DNA from: Gliomastix tumulicola
Lineage: Eukaryota > Ascomycota > Sordariomycetes > Hypocreales > Bionectriaceae
Direction of reading: 5' to 3'
Assembly (NCBI GenBank): GCA_001599755.1
Contig: BCHX01000007.1
Span: forward strand, 558,001 to 622,000
DNA length: 64,000 bases
The position numbers were made by a program, and so were the translations under genes. The notes beneath the pieces are model-generated. The model had not been told where the DNA came from. It saw nothing but the letters and a program-made list of their open reading frames with translations, and ran no database searches. Positions 1 to 13,324 of this stretch are shown in pieces (the stretch's first letter is position 1; each line of letters opens with the position of its first letter).

Positions 1-135
1 GATTTGTCCCTCGTGGAGGCCCATACGACCCTTCGACAGACGTTGAAAAACTGGATCGAGGAACGGAGAAAAGCTGCCGACAACGCGCGAAAAGCAGCCC
101 CGCAAGTGAACGGGCAAAGCGGCGGTGGCGGATGA
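1..135 (+). CDS. C-terminal tail of a gene cut by the window edge (unknown product)
   Basis: Frame 1 is open from the first base to a TGA at 133-135 and encodes 44 residues. The segment is rich in Lys, Arg, Glu and Ala with a probable helix (around LKNWIEERRKAADNARKAA) and ends in a Gly-rich tail, which looks like the hydrophilic end of a real protein. No domain can be recognised from so short a piece. It is the only part of the first 16 kb that reads as undamaged coding sequence, so it may mark the end of a live gene to the left. A chance open frame cannot be excluded. Confidence 0.35.
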   Translation, partial: DLSLVEAHTTLRQTLKNWIEERRKAADNARKAAPQVNGQSGGGG

Positions 136-3100
136 AGCGGGCGAGGAGCAACGGGGGACGGTAGCCGACAAAGCCGTGGATGCTGCTGCTGGTGCGCCAT
201 CACTGGACAGGGTGCGTTACCTATCTGAATTCAATGTTGTTCTGCGGTGCAGCACACTCCCAGGAATGTTCTCGATAGCCAAGCGATTCCGGGTGCGTAT
301 GCCCGTCCTTGACCAAGTTTTAGTGGAAAGAACTGGGAGAGAGACCCCTCTCAACCGATGGAGATACTCCAACGAATCAGCGAATTGACGCTTCGCACAT
401 CCGACATCTAGGTTCAGTCATTATCGTATCGACCCTTGCCGAGTAGCGACATTTCTAAGTGTGTCACCCGTTTTTGACATAATTTGAGTGGCTGATTATC
501 TCGCACACGGCCGGCTCGTCAGTCTTCCGATGTCTGGAGGATGATATCGTCTTCAACGCGCAGCTGAAGATTGCAGCCCGCCACAAGCTGCGCATATTAG
601 AATCTGTCGTATCCCACTACTTAGCTCTGGATCGAAGTTTCAGCGAGACGAATTCATGAATTTGAGAGTACTCTGAGACGTGCAACAAGATCGACGACTT
701 GGATTCGACTTCCCTTTTTTTCTGAACCCCAAAGGTCAAGAAAAAGACGTTGATGCACAGAGTTTTAGCGGCTGCCACCTAATTGGAGTAAGAGGTCTCC
801 TCGAGCGTCGGTCCGCCGTTTGTCATACTCCAGCGGGCTGGTTGACTGGCACCTTGAGCACCGCGGTGGTTATCGACGGCAGCAGTCATCTGGAGACGTT
901 GGGTGATCACCAGACTCACAAGACATAGTACCTTGTGTGTCACTACCATTGAAAAGGAAGTGAACGATCTGCTGACGCTCAGAAACTGCAGTCGACAACA
1001 TGTTTCCAGCCTGTCAACGGATGCGCAACGAAGACCGAGCGGGTGATGTAATGGGTACATCGCTTGCGCTGGACCAGAAGCTGACTCGAACGAAGCTTGC
1101 GGCGACTTGGGAATACCCATCCTCTTGACACTTACCCTGAATTGGAGCAGGAATGGGCGCCTGGCGCTCATCATGTTCGAGACTTGAAGTCTCCTCTGCT
1201 GGACTAGACAGGAATACCACAGCGCTTCTCCCTAGAGCAATCTTTCAACAGGCAGATGTGAGCGACCTCGGGAGAACCCTTATCAATGTCTCACAGCGTC
1301 ATAGCGCCGCATCTGCCTGAAGTCACCTATCACAGCTGCATCGAAATCGGCGCTACTTATATGACAAGGCTCGCTTGCATGCAGCGCACCAGTGTTCCCC
1401 CTCAGCGGCCCTGGCAACAAATTCGCTTGCGTCTGTGGGAACTTTTGGACCATCTACCGAGACATCAACTGCATCGATTCTCTGCCAACATTCCTGTCCC
1501 CTGTCATGGACAGAACCACTCGGCCGAGCCGAATCCACGTCCCCCGAGACAGGCTGAAAGCCGAGCACGTCGAAGGCGCTGGGGCTCCAGAGGTGGCAAG
1601 TCACATCGAGGATACAGCGCACAGGGTGCACAGGGTCAGTGAGTTTGCGCCCTACACACTTTGCTGGCCTTGGAGGGTTGGTTGACTACGTCTGGCCCTC
1701 CTGGATACTGCACTACCCATTCCGGCCACGCAACTAGCCCTCACGACGCTCTTACAGGCAGGGATCCTGCATGCCGCCGACGTCGAGACCGCGTGTATTT
1801 TCACGTAACACTCGCAGGAGACGCAATTCCAGGCCATTGAGAAATTCAATGACCCCGAGTCCCCCTTAAGGTCCTCGTCGTGTCCATGGCCCCGATCTCA
1901 CCATCTTCTTTTCTCTGCGAAGCCCCGGCCCATCATCCACATTGATGTAACGGTAGTTGAAATACCGAATCCTGTCGCCCAGGGTAACGAAGCCAGGACG
2001 GGAGAGGAATGGAGCCAGAGCGAGCTCACTTTGGGGATCTTGCAGCCGAGGAGCTGTGTGGGATCGCAGTCCAGCGCACGGTATGCCTGGTCTAGAAAGA
2101 TGGAGCGCATCAACCTTCCGTGGACCAATGGGTGCGTTGTCCGTGACTTCATTCGCCTCAATGTCCTCTTGCCCGGGACTACGCGCTACTCAGCATGACC
2201 CTCGTAGGCTCGCGATACCTTTGGTAAGACATTTGAGTGGCTCGCTCCGCACTTGCTTTGAGTTCAGGATCTCTATTCGAGCCTACCAAGCCATCTTGTT
2301 ACGTATCCTAAGCTAACTGGCAAGCTGCATAGCTCGGATAAGATGCATGCGAATTCAGATCACAAGCCGACAATGTTATGTCAGGCATCGAAGAAAGGGA
2401 GACAAGCCTGGGCAGCCATACCTCACCATAAGCTACATCGAAGACGACATCAAGAAAGCGTTCAATCTAAGGAAAGGCCCAACTGCAATATACGCACACG
2501 CCACACACACACCCGTTTCGCCGCTACGCTACAAAGGGAGGAGGACGATGGCAGAAATCAGTTGTGGGCTCAAGCTAGCGTGCGTGCAGCATTGCGAAGT
2601 TCCTGGAGAAGTAAGCTGTGAGTGCAGCGGGCAAAGGCCAACATAAAGAACGATAACGAAGAAGAACCCTACGATCGCCTGCATCCCTAAAGCAACGGGT
2701 GCTGCTGTGGCCCTCTATATGCCACTGCGTTCATATTGACTTCTATTTCGACCCTCCTCTTCTCATTCCAACTCGCTGGATCGAAGGCGAGGGGAGTGAG
2801 AGCTGCGGCCAGCACCGGCGATCCCTTGCAGCCAGTCTGTAAACGCCCTGCTCCAGGCGGCATCTTAGTGAGGCATGGCTCCTCTCACCTCTTCTTCCTC
2901 AAGCAACCGCAAAACGACGGTACCCGCGTAGGAAGCGCGATCTTCTTCCTTCCCTTCTCCGCCAACGCCTCGCCTCCATTCACCGTTCATCAGCAGGCAT
3001 CCTCTACCGTCTTCGTTGACGGCCCACGGCATCACCACCCTTGCCGTCATGTACCCACGCCCGAGACGCTCCCTACTGTCGATATAGACATGCCCTCGCA

Positions 3101-6100
3101 GCCGCAGTCGTGGCACCTGACTGGCTAGAAGAAGCTTGTTGCCATGGTTGATTCTACGTGGCGAGGTGGGTTCCTTGCTGACGAGCCCAATTCATGACAA
3201 GTCACTGAAGGCTCGTGGCAACTCTACGCATCTAGCATTGGATGTAGCCACCGTACGCTTCCTGTGCATGGTCGGCACAACCTTCAACATGAGACTTCGG
3301 CACAGGCCCATGAGCTTTCCAAACCAGCCCATCCGGAAACACCTGCCATCTTCTCGTTCCACCTAGAAACTTGCTGATGCATACATGAAATACTGTCAAC
3401 AGGGTGGAAGGATTCGTTTCCGCAACAACGTCCTCGCTACTTGATCGCTCACGAGGACGCAATTTCACATGGGGGTTCGCCATGCGCACCCCTCATCACC
3501 GACGGTTCCTATCTGCGTGTTCGACCGTTGGCATAGGGTTCGCCCGAGATTTGTAGCAGGACATATTTTTCAGTTATTCAGCTGTCGCCACCGGCTGCCA
3601 GTATAGCACCGTCTATTCCTGGTGAAAACGGATCATGTGTCCGGAGCCTCTGCATTGCGATGGACTGGCTCGTTTACCTACACACGGGGATCATAAGTCT
3701 GCTAGTCTTCCTTCCGTTAGAACTTGTTTGACGAAGCGGTGGCCTTGAGTCATCATTGTCATCTCGTGGCTTCCCCGGATTCTTCAGCTGGCCGCAGCTC
3801 TACTGAGCCACTTGGAGTTCACCATATCACCACATCACGGTCTTCCTGCGGCTGTGGCATTTCTTCGTCCTATTGATAGGATGCTCACTCTCGATAATAA
3901 GCACTTCTGGATCGACTGCTTATGGCTGGGCAGCGCATTTTACCGCATGGTGCTTTATCACGGCTGGAGAGTCCCTCACTACGTTGTCGAGCGACAATTC
4001 CAGCATTTGACAATGGCAAATAACTCTGCGTACCGCTGGGGACGCGATAAGTGATGCGACTCGACGCGGTTTGCCGGCGAGCTGGGCCCAAAAGAATCCG
4101 AGGCGGTATTGGCATACTCAGCAACTATATGCACGCGAGCTCTTGGATATGATTTCATCGACAACATGTCAGCGCGCTACCCGCCATTATCTTGACTCAA
4201 TGACGTGAAGTATGTCCAGTGGACTGAGGCCGAGAACCCTCGGGCCTGTAGTACTGGATCAGGAACCCAGCGCCCGTTTAGTCGGCCATAAAATGAGTCG
4301 ACTAGGCGACAAACAGACTCACCGTTACTTGGTTGCGCATTCCGAATCGTACCCTCCTCACAGTTGGCTAGTAGCTTTCTTTGCCTAGCCAAAGAACAAG
4401 ACCTATTTCCAGAAATCAATCGGGTTTTGATTTTCCACTTCGGGCTCAGCTTTGAAACAAGCCTTTACCGTTGAGGTACAGGCACTACGTCAAGGCCGTT
4501 GGCGAGCTTTCGGAGACTGCGAAGAAGCATTCGAGGACATAGAGCAGCAACAGCAACTGCTTCCGGGTACCAGCTTCTCATCTTTGAAAGATCCCCTTTC
4601 TAGGCGGGGTCGAACGCAAGAAAGCTTGATCTGTGTTGGCCTGGACTTCAGGGCAACATACCCGTTCAATACTCGCAATAACGGTACGCATACCGGCGTT
4701 CGGTCGTCCTTGGACGTCAGTTACGATTCGCCGGAGTAAAAGGCGAACCCCAGTTGATGCTCACTTTGTGAAGCTTCATGGCACTCCGCGGTTATCTACT
4801 TGCTTATGGTATTCAGAATAGGTAGCTCGCGGCTGTATTCGCCAAGGCCCCCGTTCTGATGAGCGTCAATCAAACACGTCGGGCGTTTGTCAATCTGACG
4901 AGTCTTGTTGGGAAGCCGTGACATGGGCCGGCCGGTCAGTCTCCGCAGATCGACTAGCTTGACTGCCGAGATCCCCTCACCCAATCTAGTTGGGGATTGC
5001 CCGGTCACGATACTTGAAAATTCATCGCCAAGCCCAAAAGACATCCCACTGAGCGGACTAGATTTACGGCCTGTGTGGGAGAGGAGATTTTTTACCTCAA
5101 GTTGTTGAGTCCCCCCAGAATCAAAGAAAGCAATACATGCAGCATGGCCCATCCGAGAACGGACAGAGCGCATGAAAGGATGGGTAGTATTACTCAAGTG
5201 TCGGGCTGGCTTTAGACACACCTACCTTGACGTACTGAAGGTTCCGACAGACACCAAGCGAGCTCTCAAGGACCGGGCACGGTGCCATTCGGAAACGGAC
5301 TGACTGCGTCTCGAGGTCTCCAAAAAGACTACCTGCCGCAGAAATCAGCCGTCGTGGCCTTGCCGGCCGACAGAGGGAGAATCCGTATATAGATCGCATT
5401 GAAGGGCCCTGGTTCCGATCAGTACACGCACATCCTACACCAGGACATGGCCCCAGAGGCTCGAGCGATCATGTATGACGGGAGATTCGACCCACGAAGC
5501 CCCCCCGGAAGCCATGCCAGCCATCAGCTCAACGCATCTCACCCCAGAAACCACCTTTGGAGTCCACAAAGTCGAATTCCACAGTGCTGATCACCCTTCA
5601 ATCAATACTAGAGTCAACCAGGCCAGGAGCGCTAGGGAAATTGAGGGCTCGGCTGACTTCTTGACCTGGCACGTTGGAACTAACGGGGAGGTCCGCCGGC
5701 GGGTGGTAATGCCAAAAGTCCTGAGATTCCTTGTCTCCCATGGCTACTGGTCACGGCTTGGCAGCTGAGGCTTGTAGCATGAGTCGATCACGTAGCCGAG
5801 GTGGTGAGGATGAACACGAGATGCGATTCCATTGGTGCCCCTTCGTACCCGGTGGCTCACATCATGAAGAACAACCTGGTCGACGTGGACTGCCATGAAA
5901 GCCAGGTGCAAATCCCTGCAACAACTTTCAGGAACATGGGGAACACCGGCCTAGACAGTCCGAACAGGTGCTTGGTCTGGTCGGGCCATCAACCTTGTCA
6001 TATGTTTCCAACATCCCTGCCTCTGTAAATTAGAAAACAATTCCCATCAGAGTCAATGGACACTGGAGGTCTGGCAGGCAAAGTGCTGCGCCAACGGCGA

Positions 6101-6135
6101 GGAGAGCGACACACACAGAGACGCATACGCACGCT

Positions 6136-6155
6136 TGCGCACGCATGCGTGCGCA
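6136..6155. repeat. 20-bp perfect palindrome, alternating purine-pyrimidine
   Basis: The two 10-base halves are exact reverse complements without a spacer and consist mostly of alternating GC/AC steps around a central GCATGC. Alternating purine-pyrimidine tracts of this kind can extrude as cruciform or adopt Z-DNA. It lies about 50 bp before the GGTGAG tandem repeat, in a stretch with no gene, so no regulatory role can be assigned. Confidence 0.6.
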
Positions 6156-6202
6156 TGAAAGGCCTCACGCTCACAGACTCTTGACAAAGGAGAGGAAGGA
6201 TG

Positions 6203-6233
<31 letters not shown>

Positions 6234-6236
6234 AGG
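6203..6236 (+). repeat. GGTGAG hexamer microsatellite
   Basis: About five and a half head-to-tail copies of a 6-bp unit (GAGGGT/GGTGAG) lie next to purine-rich sequence. It is not the fungal telomere unit TTAGGG. It falls inside chance open frames on both strands and produces the Gly-Glu run on the plus strand and the Thr-Leu run on the minus strand seen there. Confidence 0.8.
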
Positions 6237-7905
6237 TTGAAGCGACCCTGGTAAAAATGCTGCACTGCCTAGGCAGTGGCGACCAAATGCACGCACAGCT
6301 GTGGTCATCGGGTGCACCTACCGTATGCCATTCCCTGCAAATCAGTGCAGACCTCCCTTGGGGGCCTTGGAGGACACCATCGCCAAATACAACCTCGGCG
6401 AAGACGCCTACGCGCTGTGCCACTGTGTCTAGAAGGCAATGAGCTACATGCGCTACGAGTTCATATACATCGCCACAGTTAGCAGCGAGGAGACCAAGGA
6501 GTAGACGGTTTATGCAGATGAAATGATCAGCTTGCTCGGCTTGTTCGCGGTATTCCTTGGATGCCGCGGCCGAGTTCCACACCATAGAGAGCCCTGGCAC
6601 AGCACCCTCGCACGCTTCTCCACGCGCCGCCATGAGTTGCTTGTCGCCTCGTGCCCAAGTCTATCCGTCAGCGCCTTCACAAGGAGACGCGGCCAAGGCG
6701 CTCAATGATATCGGTGAGGGAATTGACAACCTTTGCAAGGGAACAGCCATGACATCCGAAGACTACACCTCGCTCCTACGACAGGTTTCCCATCGCCGAA
6801 TGGGCTCCTTATGCTTGCAATCGCAGTGCCCTGAGACACATATTGCGCTCCAATTGCCACGCGAATGAGACCCCCGAGCAAACACAGAGTATTGACAATG
6901 CATTTCGACAATTGGGCCGGAAACAATACCTGTTTCTCGACGTGTGCCCGTTTTGATCGTTTGCCGCTGCTCTCAACTCTCGCTGTACGAGGGGGAGAGG
7001 ACTAGGAACGAGGCGGCAGAGGCCCACGCGTCATCAACTTCGAAACGTATCATAAAGATGTATTCGCATCGTTCGACGCCCACTTCCAAGGCATCTTTAC
7101 GAACGAAGGGCCAAGCTCTACCCTACTGGGAGAGGATGCTTGGATAGAGAAATGTTCGTTGAACAGAGACTCTTGCGGGGTCTAAACACCGGGATCGAAC
7201 GCTTTCTTTCGCGACTCGGACGGCACCTAAACAAATCTGAAAGCTCAAGGACACGACCGCACCTAATACCGTCCCATGGAATGTCCATGCTGCTGGATGG
7301 ACGGCCAAATCCAGGGCACCAACGGCGAGGCCAGTACGGCTACTCTGGCTGTCGCCTGTCGCCATATATTCTCGGACATCCCAACCTCAGCTCCGCCACC
7401 GCTGCGCCTGACGATAGACACAGCCTTTCACACGGTACAACTTCATGACACCCCGCAGCCATAGCGCCAAGGCGTAGTCGAAATCCACCCTAGTCGACAA
7501 ACCTCACCTGTTTCAGACGGCACTTCATCATCTAGGACGAGGGACAGACCGCCAATAGCCTGTATGGCGCCACCCATAACGCACTTCAGTTTTGCGGCTG
7601 CACCTTCTTTGGGTCACAGGCACGCTGGTTCATGTCTCTGTTAAGGAAGTATTGCTCCTAAATTTTTAAACTTGAGAGGATTACATCACAGAGCTTCCCA
7701 AAGAAAAGTGGCCAAGGTTCTTCAGCAAAAGTTTAGGTCACGACATGCGCAATGAGGCATGGCTTCAGCCCTGCTTTGACCCGATCTGTTCATGAACAGG
7801 CGGGCGACGACGACCAGCTGCGGACGGAGCTCCTTCTTCGTCTAGATTGGAGAGCCACCATTCGCGAGGACAGCCGAAGGTCCGGCCAGCTCTCTGATAT
7901 GGCGG

Positions 7906-8214
7906 ATGGGACCCTTCTCAATCCTGACCGAGTTGATCCAGATAACCTTTGATGCCTACGTCCGGGTCGCGACTGGGATGATGATTTCCATCATTTGCTG
8001 CCAGTCGGGACCGCTGAACGTGGCAGGCGTAGGCCTGCACCATGCCGACCATGCGGCTGTCATAATGGAGAACCCGATAATCGTTGCGATTGAAATTCGG
8101 GCCATGGTTCGGCTCTTATTGAAGACCTAGAATAAGGATGTCGAGATCTACAAGTTGCACCAGCGGTTCTCCTTCGATGCCGCAACAGAGTACAGCAATA
8201 TCGGCTTGGGGTAA
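7906..8214 (+). pseudogene. Relic of a SNF2-type helicase C-terminal domain
   Basis: The frame starting at 7906 carries a helicase motif V-like stretch (VAGVGLHHADHAAVIMENP). It is followed by a motif VI-like segment (EIRAMVR), an in-frame TAG at 8128-8130, and then KDVEIYKLHQRFSFD. This order resembles the end of SNF2 family helicase cores, where a GLNL-type motif V precedes QAxxRxxRxGQ and a V-x-I-Y-x-L strand. The motif VI arginine and glutamine pattern is decayed and the frame has two stops, so the copy is dead. Assignment rests on motif order only. Confidence 0.45.
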
Positions 8215-8225
8215 AACCGACTGAA

Positions 8226-8470
8226 ATCATCATCAATACCGAGGGGCTTGTCTTTGAGGCCCTATGAACAATATCGTATTATTCGGGTCGCCTTTTACCA
8301 GGCGTGACAGCGAACAAGCGGTGTTCCGTACCAGGAGACCAGGATCAGCTTTCAAGCACGTACACTCATACTGCATCTATGGGGCCAAGGGCTCGTTGGA
8401 TCACGAGGTGTTCATGAGACTGAAGAATCGACAGAACTTACTTGCTGAAGATTCTGTCATGTTGAACTAG
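8226..8470 (+). pseudogene. Second helicase-like C-terminal relic
   Basis: A readable stretch (EIIINTEGLVFEA, then after a one-base frame change NNIVLFGSPFTRRDSEQAV and RTRRPGSAFKHVHSYCIYG) resembles another SNF2 motif V-VI block followed by a rl..KQ-like end. It directly follows the relic ending at 8214. Two motif VI-like blocks in a row suggest two different parent copies, or a longer helicase-like family I do not recognise. The similarity is weak. Confidence 0.28.
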
Positions 8471-9759
8471 CGAGTTTGGCAACGTAAGCCGAGAAGACAT
8501 CGATTTGAACATTTGAGTATGGCTGCCGGCCGAGCGCAGCCACCCATACGGTCAGCTTTCCGCCGGGCCAAATCTCGATGGGACTTTGAACCGTCATGAT
8601 CACTGACGAAGCCCTGAAACCCACTTGGGCCAATCCTGATCGACTTCATGCAAGGCTTGCCTTGAAATATGTGCGCAGAGGTCACAAGTAGCTTGCTCTC
8701 GCTGCCACTGCGTTGTGGGAGCAGCGCCGACATCCAAATTGGGTCTCCTAGCAGAAGTGATTTTTGCACGACGAATATGACGAGACTTCATCTACTTCAT
8801 CTACCGAAGCTGGCGCCAAACTAGCTAGTACGCCCGGGTCCTCTACCAATACAGTCAATCACCGCAGCCACTCTGATTTTGCATCGAGCGGGGAAGACGT
8901 GGCCCAGCATCACATCGACATCGAGGATCCAGCGAACAAAAGACTTGATCAAATCGTTTGGGCCACCAATTTCTTATATCGACAATCATCCGGGACAGGA
9001 TGAGGTAGTCAGAATACAGTGGGCTTACAATCAAGTCTGGGGCCACAGAGCAGCCTCCTTGTGTGCGGCTCATCCAATATCAACTTCTACGGCAAGCCCA
9101 ACCCGATCCCGTTCCCATAATGCTTCAAAATTTGGGGCGCTCTGGCAGCAACACGTGGGAGCAGATCAATACCTCTTTCTTCGACTATTTGAGCACTCCT
9201 TGTCTCTTTGACGTGTCTACTTGGGTTGCATCCATATTCCGTTCGCAATCTGTCAGAGCAACCACAGCTCACAGCCGTACTACACCACGTGAGGGCATAT
9301 GTAAGCCCCTGGGACGAGCGACAGGTCCAACTATGAGCTGCCGATTTGATATGCGGACGATAGGGTCCCGAAGCCAAGCAGACCCGTCGCTAGCGACAAC
9401 ATCTCTGCTCACTACATGCATATCTCTCAGTGATCCGCAACCCTGGCATATCTTACGCCTTTTTTCTCTCTATCAGACAGTCACGCGCGACATTGCCGAG
9501 ATTTGTCTCAGTCAAGAGCAATTTCACGACAGCATTGTTCGACTACCACCGTGGGGCGCCGGGGGTCATCTCCTGGTCCGTGACCGCCTATACCATTAGC
9601 AACTGCTTTTACGCATACTTCCCTCTGTATCCTTCATCGGCATCGTCCGCATTTCTCCGGGTGTGAAGGGGGTGTTGGATCTGTCTGCGGTTTCACATCA
9701 GTCAGCTGAGTGGGCATGGGAAGAAATACCCTGCCAAGAACATCAAGATTGCTCAACAG

Positions 9760-10130
9760 GGATTTGAGCCATCCTCATCCAGGTCAGGGTCAAACTCCAT
9801 CAGTCTGAAGAAGAGGAGCCCCCTCCGTGACCGTGTCAAAGTATACCGGAAGGAAATGCCTACCCTAGCTAACGATGACGCTATGGTGGTCTCAGACGTC
9901 GACCTTGACGATCCTGATGAGCACTGGTGGAATCTGACGACCATCCCCCTCGCATCCCACGGCTTTGGGGGCTACAAGCCGCATCTCGTCGTCCTTCCTA
10001 TGAAAATCATACCTTCTCGGGTCACTGATTTCGAGAAGCTAGTTCATTGCTGGACGATCTATGTCTGTATGGAACGTCTACATCTATGGGCGTGTATGTC
10101 AATCATCCACAAACCATGACAAGTTTACAG
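9760..10130 (+). pseudogene. Relic of a SNF2-type helicase N-terminal lobe
   Basis: The frame around 9856-10119 reads HGFGGYKPHLVVLPMKII followed by a tryptophan-containing segment (FEKLVHCWTIYV). This resembles the SNF2 region after motif I, where KPTLIVVP-type motif Ia precedes a conserved W and a short beta strand. The P-loop is not seen. The piece lies downstream of the C-terminal relics on the same strand, so it comes from another copy or a rearranged one. Confidence 0.35.
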
Positions 10131-13030
10131 AGCCGGCGAACAGAACACCCTTGCGTCTTGGTCAACTCTACAATAAAGTCAACACATCTGGCTATATACC
10201 TACGTGATGCTGCATTGTACGAGGCGCAGTGGCACTCGCCAGCGCTTCCAGAGGAGAAACCACTTGAGGATCCGACTTCACTCCCACCATGTCTCCGGAC
10301 GGACTGGGCGGATCCTCGCACGCGACCGACGAAGCCGTCAACTCAGCGCCCTTTACGAACAATTCCCACATATCCGGCTTGCTTCAGGCCAACTCGCCCG
10401 TCCAGTTCACCGATCCCCAAGATGATATCCAAGATGCCTCATTCCGTCCGCTTGCCCGTCGAATCCAGCCGATCTACGCAGGATGCGTAGGCCCAGAAAG
10501 GAATCATTCCCGAGATTGAGCCCGACACACCAGCGCCAGATGAACGCAGTAGTGGTGGCGCAGGTAGATACGCGACAATTGATCCGGTCATTAGAGTATG
10601 GCTTGTATGCAAAGGCTTTACGGATCTTGATGATATCCGTAAGCTTGAGAGTCTTGCAGGGTCTCGATCTGGAGTTCTACGCCAATCTCATGAATGACAA
10701 GTATCGAGCACGACTTTAAACTAATGTCCTATCCTGTCTACAACTTAGACAATTTCACCCGCTCTTTGCTCTATTGCGGCCAGTTACTGCCTGTGGAGTG
10801 AGCACAACAACTGATAGGTGTCCTGTCCCGCACCTTCACTCTGATCGGGATCGCATCCCCGAGTAACGTGTCTAAAGACCTACGCTCATATCTTACACTT
10901 CAATTGAAATAGACCGCAAAGGCTCTTAGAAGCTTGTGTGCCTCTGAGATCGGCAGCAAGGGAAGAAACAAGGCACTATCCGCCCGTGGCGAGCGGGTAT
11001 GGTCGCAAAGAGATGAGGACCATCGAGCACAGTCCCACGAGGATGCCCTACACGCCCACATGTGTTCTGATACCGCAAATGGATCAGGTCCCTCAGACGA
11101 TAGCCAGCTCCCACGAGTAGCTCTTACAGCCGGGAGCCGGGCCTCCCACCTATCTAACAACTGATAGCGACGGAGAAAGAGGTCTACCCCCCGCGACTAC
11201 GTACCGCGGCGGAGCCTGTGCATCTCTGCGAGAGTCGACTGCAGTCCAGCACACGACAAGGGATGTACCTGCTGATGGGCTTCTTCCTGCTCATGCGCCT
11301 AGTTATGGCGATACTAATGCTGATGCTGGTGCTGATGACCCTCTATAAGGTTCGTTGGCTTCAGCAAATCCTTTCACCGTGAGGGAGGCAGGGCTTCCCA
11401 AGACTATAGACACGACGGCCTCGTCTTTCTATGCGTCTTTTAGTGTCGTCGACTTCCGCTAGGAGTCAGACCTCTCAACCTCCCGTCCAAGCGAGCACAG
11501 CAGAAATACATGGGTGCTGCCGGGATCGTCCAAACCACAACCAGGCCTAAAAAGACATGGCGATGCCGCAGCATCTACACTGCCCGGTGATCCTCGTATA
11601 CTGCTGCAGCTGAGAGAGCGGCGGCGGCCAAGGTTACGGAGCTGGCGGCTGAGACAACCATGAAGACGTACCAGGCATGTGTCTACGGCATGCACGAACC
11701 ATGTCATTCCGTCAAATACGCTTAGGTCGCGAAGCTGTACGACCAGCTCGCGTGCGTTCTTGTTGGTCTCCAACACCTCGATGCGGAAGCCAGGATGGAC
11801 GAGGAGGGGTGTGATAAGGTCATCAAGCGGGATAAGTCTGCGTCGTGAACGCCGGACGACAAACATCGGAAAGAACATACTGTATCGCCGGGTTTGCCAG
11901 CTGGCCGCAGTCCCAATCAATGCAAAAGTTGTGGACATAGTAGTCAGAAAGCGCCGAAGTGTCCGTGGTCTGGGTCCTTGTCAACATCTGGATGAGCAAA
12001 GGACGACGACACGCAATGCGGACACCCGGAAACAACAGTACGGCGAAGGAGATTAATATTAGCAGGGCCGTGAAGGCGCGTATCTTCATGAAGGGTCCGG
12101 TTTTTTAATCTGCGCCAGGAGCAGAGGTCGAGATAGATGGGAACGACAGAGTCTTGGAACCAACGAGAATCTTTGCCTGCACAGAAACAACGCCACACGA
12201 ATGGCGTCACGTTCCCTGGATGACTGGCTTTGTCCTGACGAAATCTCACGTCGCGACGATGAGGACAACCAGCTCGGGCCTTTTTTGCTCATGAGGCTTG
12301 TTTACAGAATCTCAATACTCTACGACCATTACACTCTCCAGTTCCAAGGCAAGCATACGACATAACACATTCAGTGGAGGATATGGAAGCCAGGTTACTT
12401 CGCTGCTGAGAAGCGGGCAGCGAGTCGTCCACAGACTCTTATTCACACCCCGGCCAGCTACGGCTCTATGTTTATACAAGGAGTCTTGGAGCAGCCGGGT
12501 CCGGGATGCTAGCTTCGAATTTAAACAGAAGCAGCTTTTAAATACATCTTTGCTGCCATCGACGTTGGACCAGCAGCAAACCACCAACATCCATCTCTCA
12601 CGAATTTGACCAAATGATTGGGTACTATTACGAAGAACGTGGTCTGAAAAGCGCCATGGCTGTTTCTAAGGAGACCCTCATCGACAAGGACATCGCTACT
12701 GCCGCCACGGGCCATTTCTAACGCGGCCACGCCCATCAATCGGGGATCGAAACCGCATGTTTACGGAAGAGGAAATGCCACCCTCCTTTGCATCGCTGGG
12801 AATTCGTCTTCAAGAACGCCCGGGAAGACGTTATTTCAGTAATCCTGGCTGCTTTCAACTGAAGTCGTCACGTTTACTTAAGCTCCCTTCATTCCTTGAG
12901 CAGCCCATCGAGTGCCCAGAAGAACGCCCGGATAGTCGACCCAATAAGTAGAAGCATATCACCAGCCAAGACGGCAAGGGCGAATGTCAAGAATCGCCAT
13001 GGGGGCCACTGTCTCGGGACGCACGCGGCA
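10131..13030. other. No recognisable gene
   Basis: Only short overlapping open frames are present, none with a domain, signal peptide or convincing splice pattern. The stretch sits between helicase and HET relics and is probably more decayed coding or mobile-element sequence, but no parent family can be read. Confidence 0.4.
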
Positions 13031-13039
13031 GGCATTGAG

Positions 13040-13324
13040 ATGACTCACATCATTCCTTCTACCTGGGCCAGCAACGAAGCCCAATGCTCTAAGATCCAAA
13101 GCTTGATAGGACATATCTGCAACATGTTTGGTCTTAACACCATTTCGGGGACATACCCATGGTCCGACTTGGGATCCAGCGACAAAGGTGAAAGAGAGCG
13201 GCAGCTAGGAAAGATAGGCCGACTTTACCAGGAAGCCGGGGTCGTTATTGTATGGCTAGGAGAACTTGGGTCGACGTCCTCGGGCCTGATCGACACAGGC
13301 CCGACGGATCATCCGAGAGCTTAA
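13040..13324 (+). pseudogene. HET-domain gene relic
   Basis: In the frame ending at 13324 the residues ERERQLGKIGRLYQEAGVV and VIVWLGE match the middle HET motif, in which a short acidic/basic helix is followed by IY..A..VIVWLG. The preceding YPWSDLGSS corresponds to the usual W-x-D-x-x-C-I-N-Q strand but has lost the Cys-Ile-Asn-Gln residues. No start or first HET motif (YxxLSYxWG) is readable and the frame stops soon after. It is a fragment of an old incompatibility-type gene; an intact HET gene is present at 29.7 kb. Confidence 0.6.

Larger units (their letters stand above)
136..7890. other. Gene-poor degenerate stretch
   Basis: No frame here combines a start, fungal splice sites and a recognisable domain. 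Open frames are short, overlap on both strands and have compositions expected by chance. The stretch contains a hexamer repeat near 6.2 kb and a perfect palindrome at 6136-6155, listed separately. I see no terminal repeats, transposase or reverse transcriptase motifs that would name a parent element. By eye the base composition is balanced rather than strongly AT-rich, so heavy repeat-induced point mutation is not obvious. Confidence 0.5.

Noticed and set aside
4796..5221. 141-codon minus-strand frame with an FFDSGG motif, considered as a retropepsin-like relic
   Set aside because: The motif lacks the D-T/S-G-A pattern and the flap and helix regions are not recognisable. No reverse transcriptase or integrase sequence lies nearby.
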